A stretch of 64,000 nt of DNA from Geobacteraceae bacterium (lineage in GTDB: Bacteria; Desulfobacterota; Desulfuromonadia; Geobacterales; Pseudopelobacteraceae). Under the pieces are notes generated by a model, which had not been told where the DNA came from, searched no databases, and saw only the letters and a program-made list of their open reading frames with translations. The translations under genes and the position numbers were made by a program. Shown one piece after another: positions 1-7,779 of the stretch (the first letter of the stretch is position 1; every line of letters begins with the position of its first letter). The stretch covers positions 124,001-188,000 of the forward strand of contig JAAXTM010000002.1 of the NCBI GenBank assembly GCA_013336525.1. The letters run 5' to 3'.

Positions 1-150
1 GTTCTTTACAACATGTAAGCCGCCATTCGCCGTAACAACAACGGCACGGACAGGCTTGGGCTCTTTTGGTGAGTCACTATTTTTTATTGAATGGATTGTA
101 AATAATGGAAAAAACATTTTTTTGGCTGGAAAGTAGGTATCACCGTGCAT
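1..150 (-). CDS. Partial hypothetical protein, runs off left edge
   Basis: An open minus-strand frame of 50 codons without a stop continues past base 1. The ATG at 150-148 has a good Shine-Dalgarno (GGAGG, 5 bases upstream). It would give a protein beginning MHGDTYFPAKKMFFPLF, followed by a Lys/Pro-rich stretch and VRAVVVTANGGLHVVKN at the edge. The same frame stays open upstream back to a TAA at 243-241, but no ATG, GTG or TTG is found in that extension, so 150 is the best start. I do not recognise the family. The rest of the gene lies outside the window. Confidence 0.45.
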   Translation of the reverse strand, partial: MHGDTYFPAKKMFFPLFTIHSIKNSDSPKEPKPVRAVVVTANGGLHVVKN

Positions 151-712
151 GGCACCCTCCGAGAATATATCAAGGCCGGCTGCCCACGTAGAAGAGGAGC
201 GGAACCGATTCCACCGCGGTATTGCAACAATTGGCCCAACTTATACTAGATATACATGAATATCGGTGAATCCCTTGTGATGTTTGGCATTGAATTCTAA
301 TTAATTTACTTACATTATATATACCCGCAAAGAATAGAGTTAAACCCCAAGGGCCTGGGGGTTATATAACCCAAGCCTCGCCCAATATTGCGCCATATAA
401 CCCACAATAATTAAGCATTCATGTCGTAAGAGGAGGAATTTGTTTTTCAGAATTGAACGCCAATTGATAAAGCCCCCCCCTGCTAGAAAGCCAATAATTC
501 TGGTCCTGGCAAGATGTGGCGCCACACGGCAAAAACGCTATTTATTGGCGTCTGCCACCGAGGCCGTAGCCCTATTTATCCGTAATATATGATGTTGCTT
601 TTCGGATTTTATATTTACTAATCTTAGATTATACCGTACAGAACAAAACGGATGACATCTCTATGTTGTTGACTTGCTCCTTAATCTGCTGATCTCCACA
701 ACAGGGCTCTTT
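151..712. other. AT-rich spacer without a convincing gene
   Basis: About 560 bases separate the left-edge gene and the MFS transporter. No frame here combines a start, a ribosome binding site and protein-like composition. The stretch holds a perfect 14-base palindrome at 359-372 and a repeated half-site at 395-404 (listed separately), plus runs of A/T such as those at 290-325. It probably contains the promoters of the two flanking genes, which are transcribed away from each other, but I cannot assign -35 and -10 boxes with confidence. Confidence 0.5.
359..404. repeat. Palindrome GGGTTATATAACCC with a second half-site
   Basis: Positions 359-372 read GGGTTATATAACCC, a perfect 14-base palindrome. 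The right half with its flank (ATATAACCCA, 364-373) recurs at 395-404, a 31-base shift or about three helical turns. It sits between two divergently transcribed genes, so an operator is possible, but nothing shows which protein would bind. Confidence 0.35.
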
Positions 713-1966
713 ATGAACAACCCTGCTTCACATAATCACAAGCGCTGGACAATTTTCGCCACATTGGCGCTGATGTATATTCTCGTTTATTTTTACCGCG
801 TTTCGCTGGCGGTGGTGGCAGGTGATATCTCGCGTGAGCTGCACCTGACACCAGAACAACTTGGCTCTCTCTCAGGAGTGCTGTTCTATGTCTATGCAGC
901 TGCCCAGCTCCCGCTGGGGCCGATGATAGACCGCCTGGGGAGCCGACTGGTCATAAGCGGTTGCGGAGTTCTGACCACGCTGGGAGGGGTCCTTTTTTCA
1001 CAAGCTGACACGCTCGCAGTCGCCATGGTCGCCCGAGTGCTGATCGGCATCGGTACCGCTTCGGTGTTAATGGCAACGTTTACCCTTTTCAGCCACTGGT
1101 TCAGCAAACAGGAGTTCGGACGGGTCTCCGGTTTCATGGTCGCACTCGGAAATCTCGGAAATCTTGTGGCCACGGCACCGCTTGCGCTGGCTGTTGGAGC
1201 CTTCGGCTGGCGACATTCATTTCTTGTTGCCGGTCTCGTACAAGCTCTGGTGACGCTGTTGGTCTTTAGCAAAGTACAGGACAAACCGGACACAGACACA
1301 GACCATAAAGAACTTGAATTACCTGCGAAAACCGGAATGATGGCGGCCTGGTGCGAAATTTTTGGAACTCGCGATTTTTGGTTGTTGGGAATTATTGCGT
1401 TTTTCTGGTATGGCAATTATCTGGCACTGCAGGCGTTATGGGGAGGACCTTATTTAATGGAGGTACTGCATCTTTCTCGCCAGGCTGCCGGCAGTATGCT
1501 GATGTTCACCTCATTCGGATTTATTGTCGGCAGCTCGTTTATAGACTCGGTCGCACGGCGCTGCTTCCGGTCATACAAGAAAACATTACTGGCTGGTCAG
1601 TTGTTATTGCTGCTGTTGATGACGGCTTTTTGGGGTTGGGCTGAAGCAATACCGCAGCCGCTGCTGGCTGCGGTGTTTTTTACCATCGGATTGGCCGTTT
1701 CCAGCGGGGTAATGATTTACCCGATTATCCGCTCCATGTTCCGGGTAAACATCGTCGGCACGGCACTGACATCGCTCAATTTTTATGTATTAATGGGGGC
1801 AGCTGTGACACAGCAGGTTATGGGCGTCATTGTGGGTTCATGCGGTGATACGCCTGGCAGCATATCGGCTGCGGGTCTTCATACGGCTTTTATGTTTCCG
1901 ATAGCGGGGTTGGCACTCTCCATAGTTCTGTATTCAAGAACGGGAGAATATGGCCAGCTAAGCTGA
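713..1966 (+). CDS. MFS transporter
   Basis: Integral inner-membrane secondary carrier of the major facilitator superfamily, 417 residues, a usual length for a 12-helix member. A short cytoplasmic N-terminus is followed by repeated hydrophobic segments. The loop after helix 2 carries the MFS motif A region (GPMIDRLGSR), and helix 4 has the small-residue pattern LIGIGTASVLM. The frame is open from a TTG at 674, but the ATG at 713 fits the family N-terminus better. The substrate cannot be told from sequence. The gene is single and ends one base before the convergent DUF2062 gene, with no terminator between them. Confidence 0.85.
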   Translation: MNNPASHNHKRWTIFATLALMYILVYFYRVSLAVVAGDISRELHLTPEQLGSLSGVLFYVYAAAQLPLGPMIDRLGSRLVISGCGVLTTLGGVLFSQADTLAVAMVARVLIGIGTASVLMATFTLFSHWFSKQEFGRVSGFMVALGNLGNLVATAPLALAVGAFGWRHSFLVAGLVQALVTLLVFSKVQDKPDTDTDHKELELPAKTGMMAAWCEIFGTRDFWLLGIIAFFWYGNYLALQALWGGPYLMEVLHLSRQAAGSMLMFTSFGFIVGSSFIDSVARRCFRSYKKTLLAGQLLLLLLMTAFWGWAEAIPQPLLAAVFFTIGLAVSSGVMIYPIIRSMFRVNIVGTALTSLNFYVLMGAAVTQQVMGVIVGSCGDTPGSISAAGLHTAFMFPIAGLALSIVLYSRTGEYGQLS

Positions 1967-1967
1967 T

Positions 1968-2450
1968 TTAATCAAGCTCTTCCCCAACCACTTCCATCTC
2001 CCGGGTAATCTCCGCCAGAGCAGCATCCTTACGCCTGAAAATCGTTATCAACCAGTAGCAGATGAAGTATGACGCCACCGCCGCAAAGAATCCGATAATA
2101 GAGCTTCCCAACAGGATCGACTTGGCATAGGGCTGAAGACTTTGCCAGTCAAGGCTTGTAAAGGTTAGCTCCTTGACCGGTTTCCCGCTAAGAAAACCGC
2201 CAAGGTTATAGCTGGCAACCAGGATTGGTACCACTGTAAACGGCGTGTTTACCCAGGCGCCTGTAATACACGCAACTTTGTTGAGGCGGAAAATAAAGGC
2301 CAGAGCTATGGCAAATGGCGTATGCAAGCCGAATAATGGGGTAAAACTTATAAAAACACCCACAGCAAAAGCCACAGAAATGTGGCCGGGGTGGGCATCA
2401 AGAGAAAGAATTTTTTTGAATTGTTGTTTAAGTTTATTAATAGATATCAC
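1968..2450 (-). CDS. DUF2062 membrane protein
   Basis: Small 160-residue membrane protein of the DUF2062 family. An N-terminal amphipathic segment with HPGHISVAFAVGVFISFTP is followed by the conserved GLHTPFAIALAFIFRLNK and WVNTPFTVVP signatures and a second hydrophobic pair near residues 110-135. The C-terminus is charged and cytoplasmic. The function of the family is unknown; some members are linked to envelope or polysaccharide loci. It converges on the MFS gene and diverges from the MTA phosphorylase gene, so it is probably transcribed alone. Confidence 0.8.
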   Translation of the reverse strand: MISINKLKQQFKKILSLDAHPGHISVAFAVGVFISFTPLFGLHTPFAIALAFIFRLNKVACITGAWVNTPFTVVPILVASYNLGGFLSGKPVKELTFTSLDWQSLQPYAKSILLGSSIIGFFAAVASYFICYWLITIFRRKDAALAEITREMEVVGEELD

Positions 2451-2570
2451 GGTGGCCTCAATTGGCGGCCACTTTACGATTATGAAGCCACTTTTGTCAA
2501 TTTATTAGACTTCACGATCACATTCATCTCTGTTATAAGAAATGAACTGAAAACGAAAGGAATTAACAGC

Positions 2571-3434
2571 ATGAGCGAAACAACTATCGGAGTTATCGGC
2601 GGCAGCGGATTGTATGACATGGAGGGGTTGGAACAGGTCGAGCGGATCAGAATTGAAACTCCATTCGGCGATCCTTCCGACGAATACGTCACCGGCATAC
2701 TGAACGGCATAAAGATGGTTTTTCTTCCACGCCATGGTCGTGGCCACCGCCTGCTTCCGTCTGAAGTCAATTACCGCGCCAACATCTACGGCATGAAGAG
2801 GCTCGGTGTTGAGCGGATTATCTCCGTTTCTGCTGTAGGGAGTCTGAAAGATGCCATCGCCCCCGGACATATAGTCATCCCGGACCAGTTTTATGACCGC
2901 ACCAAGGGGATCAGGAAGGACACGTTTTTTGGTGACGGGATCGTTGCCCATGTCGGCTTCGCAGATCCGGTCTGCGGCGATCTGTCCGACACGCTTTACA
3001 ATGCTGCTCAGAAAGCCGGGGCAACTACTCACAAAGGTGGTACGTATATCTGCATGGAAGGCCCGGCCTTTTCAACCCGTGCCGAATCGTTTTCCTATCT
3101 AGCGCTTGGGGCCTCAGTGATAGGCATGACCAACCTGACCGAAGCCAAGCTGGCCCGCGAAGCTGAGATCTGCTACGGCATTATCGCCCTTTCAACCGAC
3201 TATGATTGCTGGCACGACTCGCACGAGGATGTAACTGTCGAAGCGATCATCCAGATAATCCACCAGAATGTGGCTATGGCAAAAAACATTATCCGCCATG
3301 CGGTAGCGGAAATCGGGAGTGGACGCCCCTGTTCCTGCAGTAGCGCTATGCAGTATGCCGTCATTACTGACCGGGCTGTTATTCCTGAAGCGACCAAAGA
3401 GAAGCTGGCGCCGATTATCGGGAAGTACCTGTAA
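2571..3434 (+). CDS. mtnP: S-methyl-5'-thioadenosine phosphorylase
   Basis: Cytoplasmic enzyme that splits S-methyl-5'-thioadenosine with phosphate into adenine and 5-methylthioribose-1-phosphate, for methionine salvage and purine recycling. It has 287 residues, typical of the trimeric MTAP/PNP family. Visible motifs: GVIGGSGLYDM near residue 7, the phosphate-binding PRHGRGH near residue 50, MEGPAFSTRAES near residue 163 and STDYDCW near residue 208. In this family the Asp-Tyr-Asp motif marks preference for 6-aminopurines. The ATG at 2571 follows AAAGGAA. A longer frame upstream runs into the divergent DUF2062 gene and is not needed. Confidence 0.93.
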   Translation: MSETTIGVIGGSGLYDMEGLEQVERIRIETPFGDPSDEYVTGILNGIKMVFLPRHGRGHRLLPSEVNYRANIYGMKRLGVERIISVSAVGSLKDAIAPGHIVIPDQFYDRTKGIRKDTFFGDGIVAHVGFADPVCGDLSDTLYNAAQKAGATTHKGGTYICMEGPAFSTRAESFSYLALGASVIGMTNLTEAKLAREAEICYGIIALSTDYDCWHDSHEDVTVEAIIQIIHQNVAMAKNIIRHAVAEIGSGRPCSCSSAMQYAVITDRAVIPEATKEKLAPIIGKYL

Positions 3435-3502
3435 TTACCGGGGGGATTTGTCCCCACTCTGCCTTGCTTAGCATCTTCCGGAACAAAAATACCGTTTACA
3501 GA

Positions 3503-4252
3503 CTAAAGGTCGGAAAACAAGCAGGAGAGTGTCGCCGTCAAGCTCTCCGCGGCCCGGCGACTGCTGCGTGAAAGACGCACGAGCTGTGGAATGATCCGGG
3601 GCTTTCGCAGAACAGTTAACAGGACTTTGTGGGTGCTGATGCGGCGCATATCCGAATCGCAGAATTCATCCAGTGAAAACCCGAGTTCCTCCGCAGCACT
3701 ATCGCTAACTGCGCGGATTGCCAACAGTGGAATGTTATTTTCCGCCGCAACCAGTGCGATCGCCCCGCTCTCCATCTCCACGACCGGACTGGGGCAAGAG
3801 CCAGTCAACATACCGGCCAGACGTTTTTTTGACATGATGACCGATGCACTTATAAACGTCCCTGCAACGACACTCCCTACCCCAGCAGTTTGACGTGCGA
3901 CATAGTTCTGGCCTATCGGTGAGAGCTGTATCGGAACGGCATCAAAACCGTTTTTGTTGGCAATAATAATTTCCTGCGCCACAACAATATCTCCGGCCAT
4001 TAACTCCGGGGCAACCCCGCCGCAGAATCCGGTTGACACCAGCAGATCAGGGCGACCATATTGCACCATCATCTCAGCCGCCTTATCGGCATTTCTAAAG
4101 CCCATTCCTGATTCCACCAGCATGTATTTATGACCGGCAAGGCTAAAATACCCGGCCTTTAACGCATCGATCTGCGCTGCGGTTGCTGCACCAAGACTGT
4201 TTGCCACGGCACGGAATTCTTCCGGCATCGCGACAATAATACCAATTTTCAT
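3503..4252 (-). CDS. Nucleoside phosphorylase family protein (MTA/SAH nucleosidase-like)
   Basis: A 249-residue member of the PNP/UDP nucleosidase superfamily. The N-terminus (IGIIVAMPEEFRAV), the STGFCGGV loop near residue 74, the VEMES substrate motif near residue 166 and RAVSDSA near residue 188 (catalytic Asp of nucleosidases) are all present. The basic C-terminal tail (KVLLTVLRKPRIIPQLVRL) resembles hopanoid-associated HpnG-type phosphorylases, which release adenine from adenosylhopane. No hopanoid genes lie nearby, so the substrate (adenosylhopane, MTA/SAH or another adenosyl compound) is open. It stands alone and converges on mtnP. Confidence 0.75.
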   Translation of the reverse strand: MKIGIIVAMPEEFRAVANSLGAATAAQIDALKAGYFSLAGHKYMLVESGMGFRNADKAAEMMVQYGRPDLLVSTGFCGGVAPELMAGDIVVAQEIIIANKNGFDAVPIQLSPIGQNYVARQTAGVGSVVAGTFISASVIMSKKRLAGMLTGSCPSPVVEMESGAIALVAAENNIPLLAIRAVSDSAAEELGFSLDEFCDSDMRRISTHKVLLTVLRKPRIIPQLVRLSRSSRRAAESLTATLSCLFSDL

Positions 4253-4319
4253 ATTCCAGGTTCTCCCGTCCGGACTCTACAATTTTCATAGAGTTATTTC
4301 AAAGCATAATATGAAATGC

Positions 4320-4348
4320 TGGACAAATTGCATTTGATATATTATACA
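4320..4348 (+). promoter_or_regulatory. Sigma70-type promoter of tRNA-Ser
   Basis: TGGACA at 4320-4325 and TATACA at 4343-4348 are separated by exactly 17 bases. Transcription would start near 4355, about ten bases before the mature tRNA 5' end. Confidence 0.6.
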
Positions 4349-4364
4349 TATCGTTCAATTTTGT

Positions 4365-4455
4365 GGAGAGATGTCCGAGCGGTTGAAGGAGCACGCCTGG
4401 AAAGCGTGTGTACGTTAATAGCGTACCGAGGGTTCGAATCCCTCTCTCTCCGCCA
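4365..4455 (+). tRNA. tRNA-Ser (anticodon GGA)
   Basis: Class II tRNA of 91 bases with encoded CCA. The acceptor stem GGAGAGA (4365-4371) pairs with TCTCTCC (4445-4451), with discriminator G at 4452. The anticodon stem CACGC/GCGTG encloses the loop CTGGAAA with anticodon GGA at 4399-4401, reading UCC and UCU serine codons. A long variable arm (TACGTTAATAGCGTA) is typical of serine tRNAs. The T arm is GAGGG-TTCGAAT-CCCTC. Confidence 0.97.
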
Positions 4456-4572
4456 TTATTTATTCACGATGCCGCATTTGAGCGCTAACTGAGTTGAGCT
4501 TCGCTTTCTCATCGCCGCCTTGTTATCATCTCAAATCTGACATCGTCTATTTTTTCTGTTTACAGGCGAATA

Positions 4573-4676
4573 TGATAGCCGGGCCTCGCGCAACGGCACG
4601 CCGTGAACTCCGCCAGGTCCGGAAGGAAGCAACGGCAGCGGCTCCTGCTGTGTGCCGCGGGTAAACCCGGCTATCA
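4573..4676 (+). ncRNA. ffs: Signal recognition particle RNA, small bacterial type
   Basis: 4.5S-type SRP RNA that binds Ffh and targets nascent membrane proteins. The terminal helix is TGATAGCCGGG (from 4573) paired with CCCGGCTATCA (ending at 4676). The apical domain carries the conserved GGTCCGGAAGGAAGCAAC (4617-4633) with its GGAA tetraloop and symmetric loop. A pyrimidine-rich tail with a T run follows near 4690-4700. It lies just upstream of dnaX, an arrangement also common in other bacteria. Confidence 0.95.
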
Positions 4677-4779
4677 TGTGCGTTTGTAAACTTCTTTTTT
4701 CCTTCCACATCCCCCTGAACCAATTGTCCCTCCCCGTGCCACAACGAGGAGAGTCAGACTATCTGCGAGGTTAGATCTC

Positions 4780-6471
4780 TTGTCCAACGGCACGCACTAT
4801 GAAGTCCTGGCAAGGAAATACCGCCCCCAAACTTTTTCCGAACTGGCCGGCCAGGAACATGTCAGCCGCACGCTGCAAAACGCCATAGATTCTGGGCGGG
4901 TTGCCCATGCATTCCTGTTTACTGGCGCCCGGGGCGTCGGCAAAACCAGTACCGCCCGCATCATGGCCAAGACTCTCAACTGCGCTGAAGGCGTGACCCA
5001 CGAACCATGCAACGTCTGCCCGCAATGCATCGAGATAACCAAGGGTACTTCGACAGACGTTTTCGAGATTGACGGCGCTTCCAATAACGGCGTGGACGAT
5101 GTCCGCGACCTGCGCGATAACATCAAGTATCTCCCTTCCCATAGTCGCTACCGGATAATCATCATAGATGAAGTCCATATGCTCTCTACTAACGCCTTTA
5201 ATGCGCTGCTAAAAACGCTGGAAGAGCCGCCGGAGCATGTCAAATTTATCTTTGCCACGACTGAACCTCACAAGCTGCCAGTGACAATCCTTTCACGCTG
5301 TCAGCGCTTTGACTTCAAACGGGTTACTCTGCCGAAAATCATTTCCCGACTTCGCGAAATTGCCGAAAAAGAGGCCGTGACGGTCACCGACAGCTCGCTG
5401 GCCCTTATCGCCCGCAAGGGTGACGGCAGCATGCGCGACTCCCTGACCGCTTTCGATCAGGTATTGGCATATTGCGGCAATACTGTCAGTGACGAAGATG
5501 TCAGTGCCCTGCTCGGCACAATTGACAGGCGGCTGCTCGCAGAGATTTCATCAGCGATCTTCGGCGGCGACACACAGGGTGTACTTGCCGGAGTCAAGCA
5601 GGTTGATCTGGTCGGGTACAACATGCGGCAGTTCTGCCAGGAGCTTATCGAGCATTTCCGTAACCTGCTGGTGATCCGCTCGGTCAAGAAACCGGAAGAG
5701 ATCCTTGACCTGACGGCTGCGGAACTGGATGAGTTACAGAAACAGTCTCTTAACATTACAGCCTTGGATATTCAACGGCGCTTGACGCTCTTTATAAAAG
5801 CCGAATCTGAAATGGCATATGCCAGCTTCCCACGACTGATTGTAGAGATGGCGCTTCTGAAGGCTGCGCTGTTGGCTCCTCTTGTCCCAATTCAGGAACT
5901 GATTGAAAAAATAAAAACACTGGAAACGGCAGCTGTTCATACGCCGTCACTCCCATGGGAGGCCGCCAGAGCTGTCTCATCACCGGTTCCGCAGCATAAA
6001 GATTCGCACAGTGCGGCCCGGGACCTCCCGTCTAACACAGCCGCTGCGGCAACTAAACCAACTCCGTCTGCAGCTGGATATACTGACTGGGGCAGTTTTG
6101 TAGCGTTTGTAAATGAAAAGGATCGTCAGCTCGGGTCTGTGCTTGAGCATGGCAGCCCACTCAAGCAGCAAAATGGCTTGATAGAAATCGGCTTTCCCGC
6201 CGGCAGTTATTATCTGACCGCGGCTCAGGACGCCGAATTTATTGCTGACGTACAAAAGCTGGCCTGCACTTTTGCACATGGAGAGACAACCATTCGTGTA
6301 AAGTCAATTGAAACCGGCTTAGTAGACGCACCACTATCATTGGCTGAAAAAAAAAAGAGTGATGCCGAACAGCACTTGGAAGAACTGAGACTGGAGGTTG
6401 AAAATCATCCCGTTATCAAAGAAGCAGAGCGAGTATTTGGATGTCGCATTACTGACGTGCGGGAATTTTAG
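4780..6471 (+). CDS. dnaX: DNA polymerase III subunit gamma/tau
   Basis: Clamp-loader ATPase subunit, 563 residues. AAA+ signatures are present: GARGVGKTS (Walker A, near residue 48), a zinc module with Cys at CAEGV...CNVCPQC (residues about 68-86), IIIDEVHML (Walker B) and the sensor region ATTEPHKLP. A poorly conserved linker from about residue 390 leads to the C-terminal domain. A TTG start at 4780 is chosen because it directly precedes the conserved YEVLARKYRPQTF and has GAGG 9 bases upstream. A ten-A run near codon 523 may allow a shorter product (see separate entry). ybaB and recR follow, the usual dnaX-ybaB-recR order. Confidence 0.95.
   Translation: MSNGTHYEVLARKYRPQTFSELAGQEHVSRTLQNAIDSGRVAHAFLFTGARGVGKTSTARIMAKTLNCAEGVTHEPCNVCPQCIEITKGTSTDVFEIDGASNNGVDDVRDLRDNIKYLPSHSRYRIIIIDEVHMLSTNAFNALLKTLEEPPEHVKFIFATTEPHKLPVTILSRCQRFDFKRVTLPKIISRLREIAEKEAVTVTDSSLALIARKGDGSMRDSLTAFDQVLAYCGNTVSDEDVSALLGTIDRRLLAEISSAIFGGDTQGVLAGVKQVDLVGYNMRQFCQELIEHFRNLLVIRSVKKPEEILDLTAAELDELQKQSLNITALDIQRRLTLFIKAESEMAYASFPRLIVEMALLKAALLAPLVPIQELIEKIKTLETAAVHTPSLPWEAARAVSSPVPQHKDSHSAARDLPSNTAAAATKPTPSAAGYTDWGSFVAFVNEKDRQLGSVLEHGSPLKQQNGLIEIGFPAGSYYLTAAQDAEFIADVQKLACTFAHGETTIRVKSIETGLVDAPLSLAEKKKSDAEQHLEELRLEVENHPVIKEAERVFGCRITDVREF
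6346..6362 (+). promoter_or_regulatory. A10 slippery run with -1 frame stop inside dnaX
   Basis: Ten consecutive A (6347-6356) are followed by GAGTGA. In frame the codons are GAA AAA AAA AAG AGT; a -1 shift, or one extra A by transcript slippage, reads AAA GAG TGA and stops at once. The E. coli dnaX frameshift site has the same local string A-AAA-AAG-AGTGA. The expected short form would be about 527 residues, against 563. I see no convincing Shine-Dalgarno stimulator or strong downstream hairpin. Confidence 0.4.
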
Positions 6472-6523
6472 CGAACCCGGACATCATTGAAGCAGAATCA
6501 CGAAAAAACCGGAGGATGAAAAG

Positions 6524-6838
6524 ATGTCAAAGGGATTAGCAAACATCATGAAGCAGGCACAGATGATTCAGCAGAAAATGGCTAGACTGCAGGAAGAGGC
6601 CAGCTTGAAAACGGCCGTAGCGACATCTGGTGGCGGAGCAGTAACAATTACAGTGAATGGTAAAAACGAAATAATTTCACTGGAAATAAAAAAAGAGGCT
6701 GTAGATCCGAATGATGTAGAAATGCTGCAGGACCTTGTCATTACTGCTGCAAACGAGGCATTAAAGAAAGTCCACGCCGAGATGGGTGACGAAATGTCCA
6801 AAATCACAGGCGGCATGAGCATACCAGGTCTTTTTTAG
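6524..6838 (+). CDS. ybaB: YbaB/EbfC family nucleoid-associated protein
   Basis: A 104-residue DNA-binding protein of the YbaB/EbfC family, which forms tweezer-like dimers on DNA. The N-terminal helix (residues 1-30, Gln/Met rich) is followed by the conserved GGGAVTITVNGKNEI strand region and the VDPNDVEMLQDLVITAANEAL helix. The Gly/Met-rich C-terminus (GGMSIPGLF) is typical. The start has a strong GGAGG. It sits 52 bases after dnaX and before recR; the neighbourhood suggests roles in replication or repair, although the exact function of the family is unsettled. Confidence 0.93.
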   Translation: MSKGLANIMKQAQMIQQKMARLQEEASLKTAVATSGGGAVTITVNGKNEIISLEIKKEAVDPNDVEMLQDLVITAANEALKKVHAEMGDEMSKITGGMSIPGLF

Positions 6839-6886
6839 CAAAATCGGCTAGTTAAAGGTTTAGGCGCTTCTTTGAAGTTATACTTT

Positions 6887-6920
6887 CTTTTAGTTTGACT
6901 AAAAGTTTTAGTTCGACTAA
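6887..6920. repeat. Tandem dyads TTAGTnnnACTAA upstream of recR
   Basis: CTTTTAGT-TTG-ACTAAAAG (6887-6905) is a perfect 8-base-arm inverted repeat. It is followed at 6908-6920 by TTAGT-TCG-ACTAA, a near copy of its core at an 18-base centre spacing. It could be a weak terminator after ybaB or a double operator in front of recR. The second dyad is not followed by a T run, which weakens the terminator reading. Confidence 0.4.
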
Positions 6921-7090
6921 TAGTAGGCTGTGTATACGATGTCATCATCTGCTGTGTTGTTGCAGTCAAAGACTCTTGATTATAATGCTCCTCCATGGCT
7001 TTGGTCTCAACGTGACCCGTCCAGTGCGGTGGAGCTTCTTTTTTAACCACGCTATAATACTAAAAAAATGTTTTATTTGTGCCGGAATTT

Positions 7091-7684
7091 ATGTTAACAA
7101 AATCATCATCACTCATGCGTTTGGTTGGAGAACTGAAGAAATTGCCGGGTGTCGGAGAACGCACCGCACTCCGTTTGGCATTTCATCTTCTTAAATCTCC
7201 CCGGAATCTGACAGCGTTATCGGAATCGCTCTGTGAAGTGAGGGATCGGGTACACCCCTGTTCAATCTGCTTTGCCATTACAGAGAACGACCCGTGTTCA
7301 ATCTGCTCCGGCAACCGGGACTCGAGCATTATCTGTGTTGTGGAAAATTCGCAGGATCTGATGGCCTTGGAGCGGAGCAACGCCTATCAGGGAACATACC
7401 ACGTTTTAGAGGGCGCCATCTCGCCACTGTCTGGTATCGGGCCAGCCAACTTGAGGATTACCGAACTTGTAGATCGAATCGGAGGTTGCACTGTTCACGA
7501 AGTAGTGATCGCGACAAATTTCACAGTTGAGGGCGAAGCAACGGCACTTTATCTGACTAAAATACTGAAACCGACCGGAGTTAAAATCAGTCGTCTGGCA
7601 CATGGAATCCCGCTTGGCAGCGATATTGAATTTGTCGATGCGGCCACAGTACAATGGGCGCTACAGGGTAGAAACGAATTATAA
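7091..7684 (+). CDS. recR: Recombination mediator RecR
   Basis: RecFOR pathway protein that, with RecO/RecF, loads RecA on gapped DNA. It has 197 residues from the ATG at 7091, the usual length. The helix-hairpin-helix LPGVGERTALRLAFHLL lies near residue 17, the zinc finger (CSICFAITENDPCSIC) near residues 55-70, and the Toprim core (ICVVENSQDLMALE, then TNFTVEGEATALYL) follows. A GTG at 7079 could add four residues but fits the family less well. It closes the dnaX-ybaB-recR cluster. Confidence 0.95.
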   Translation: MLTKSSSLMRLVGELKKLPGVGERTALRLAFHLLKSPRNLTALSESLCEVRDRVHPCSICFAITENDPCSICSGNRDSSIICVVENSQDLMALERSNAYQGTYHVLEGAISPLSGIGPANLRITELVDRIGGCTVHEVVIATNFTVEGEATALYLTKILKPTGVKISRLAHGIPLGSDIEFVDAATVQWALQGRNEL

Positions 7685-7779
7685 CAGCATCATATTCTCA
7701 AATCTGACACTGTTATAAAAAGAGATCGTTCGCACACAATTAGATAGGTTAACGTACCCAAAAACAGAGGAGGCAGTAC

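Noticed and set aside
340-525. Minus-strand frame of 61 codons in the left spacer
   Set aside because: No ribosome binding site at its ATG, and it covers the palindromes of the spacer. Composition is not protein-like.
4529-7709. Exact 14-base repeat TCTCAAATCTGACA at 4529 and 7696, both upstream of strong genes
   Set aside because: Several 14-base matches are expected by chance in 64 kb, and the surrounding bases differ. Neither copy lies at a consistent distance from a start.
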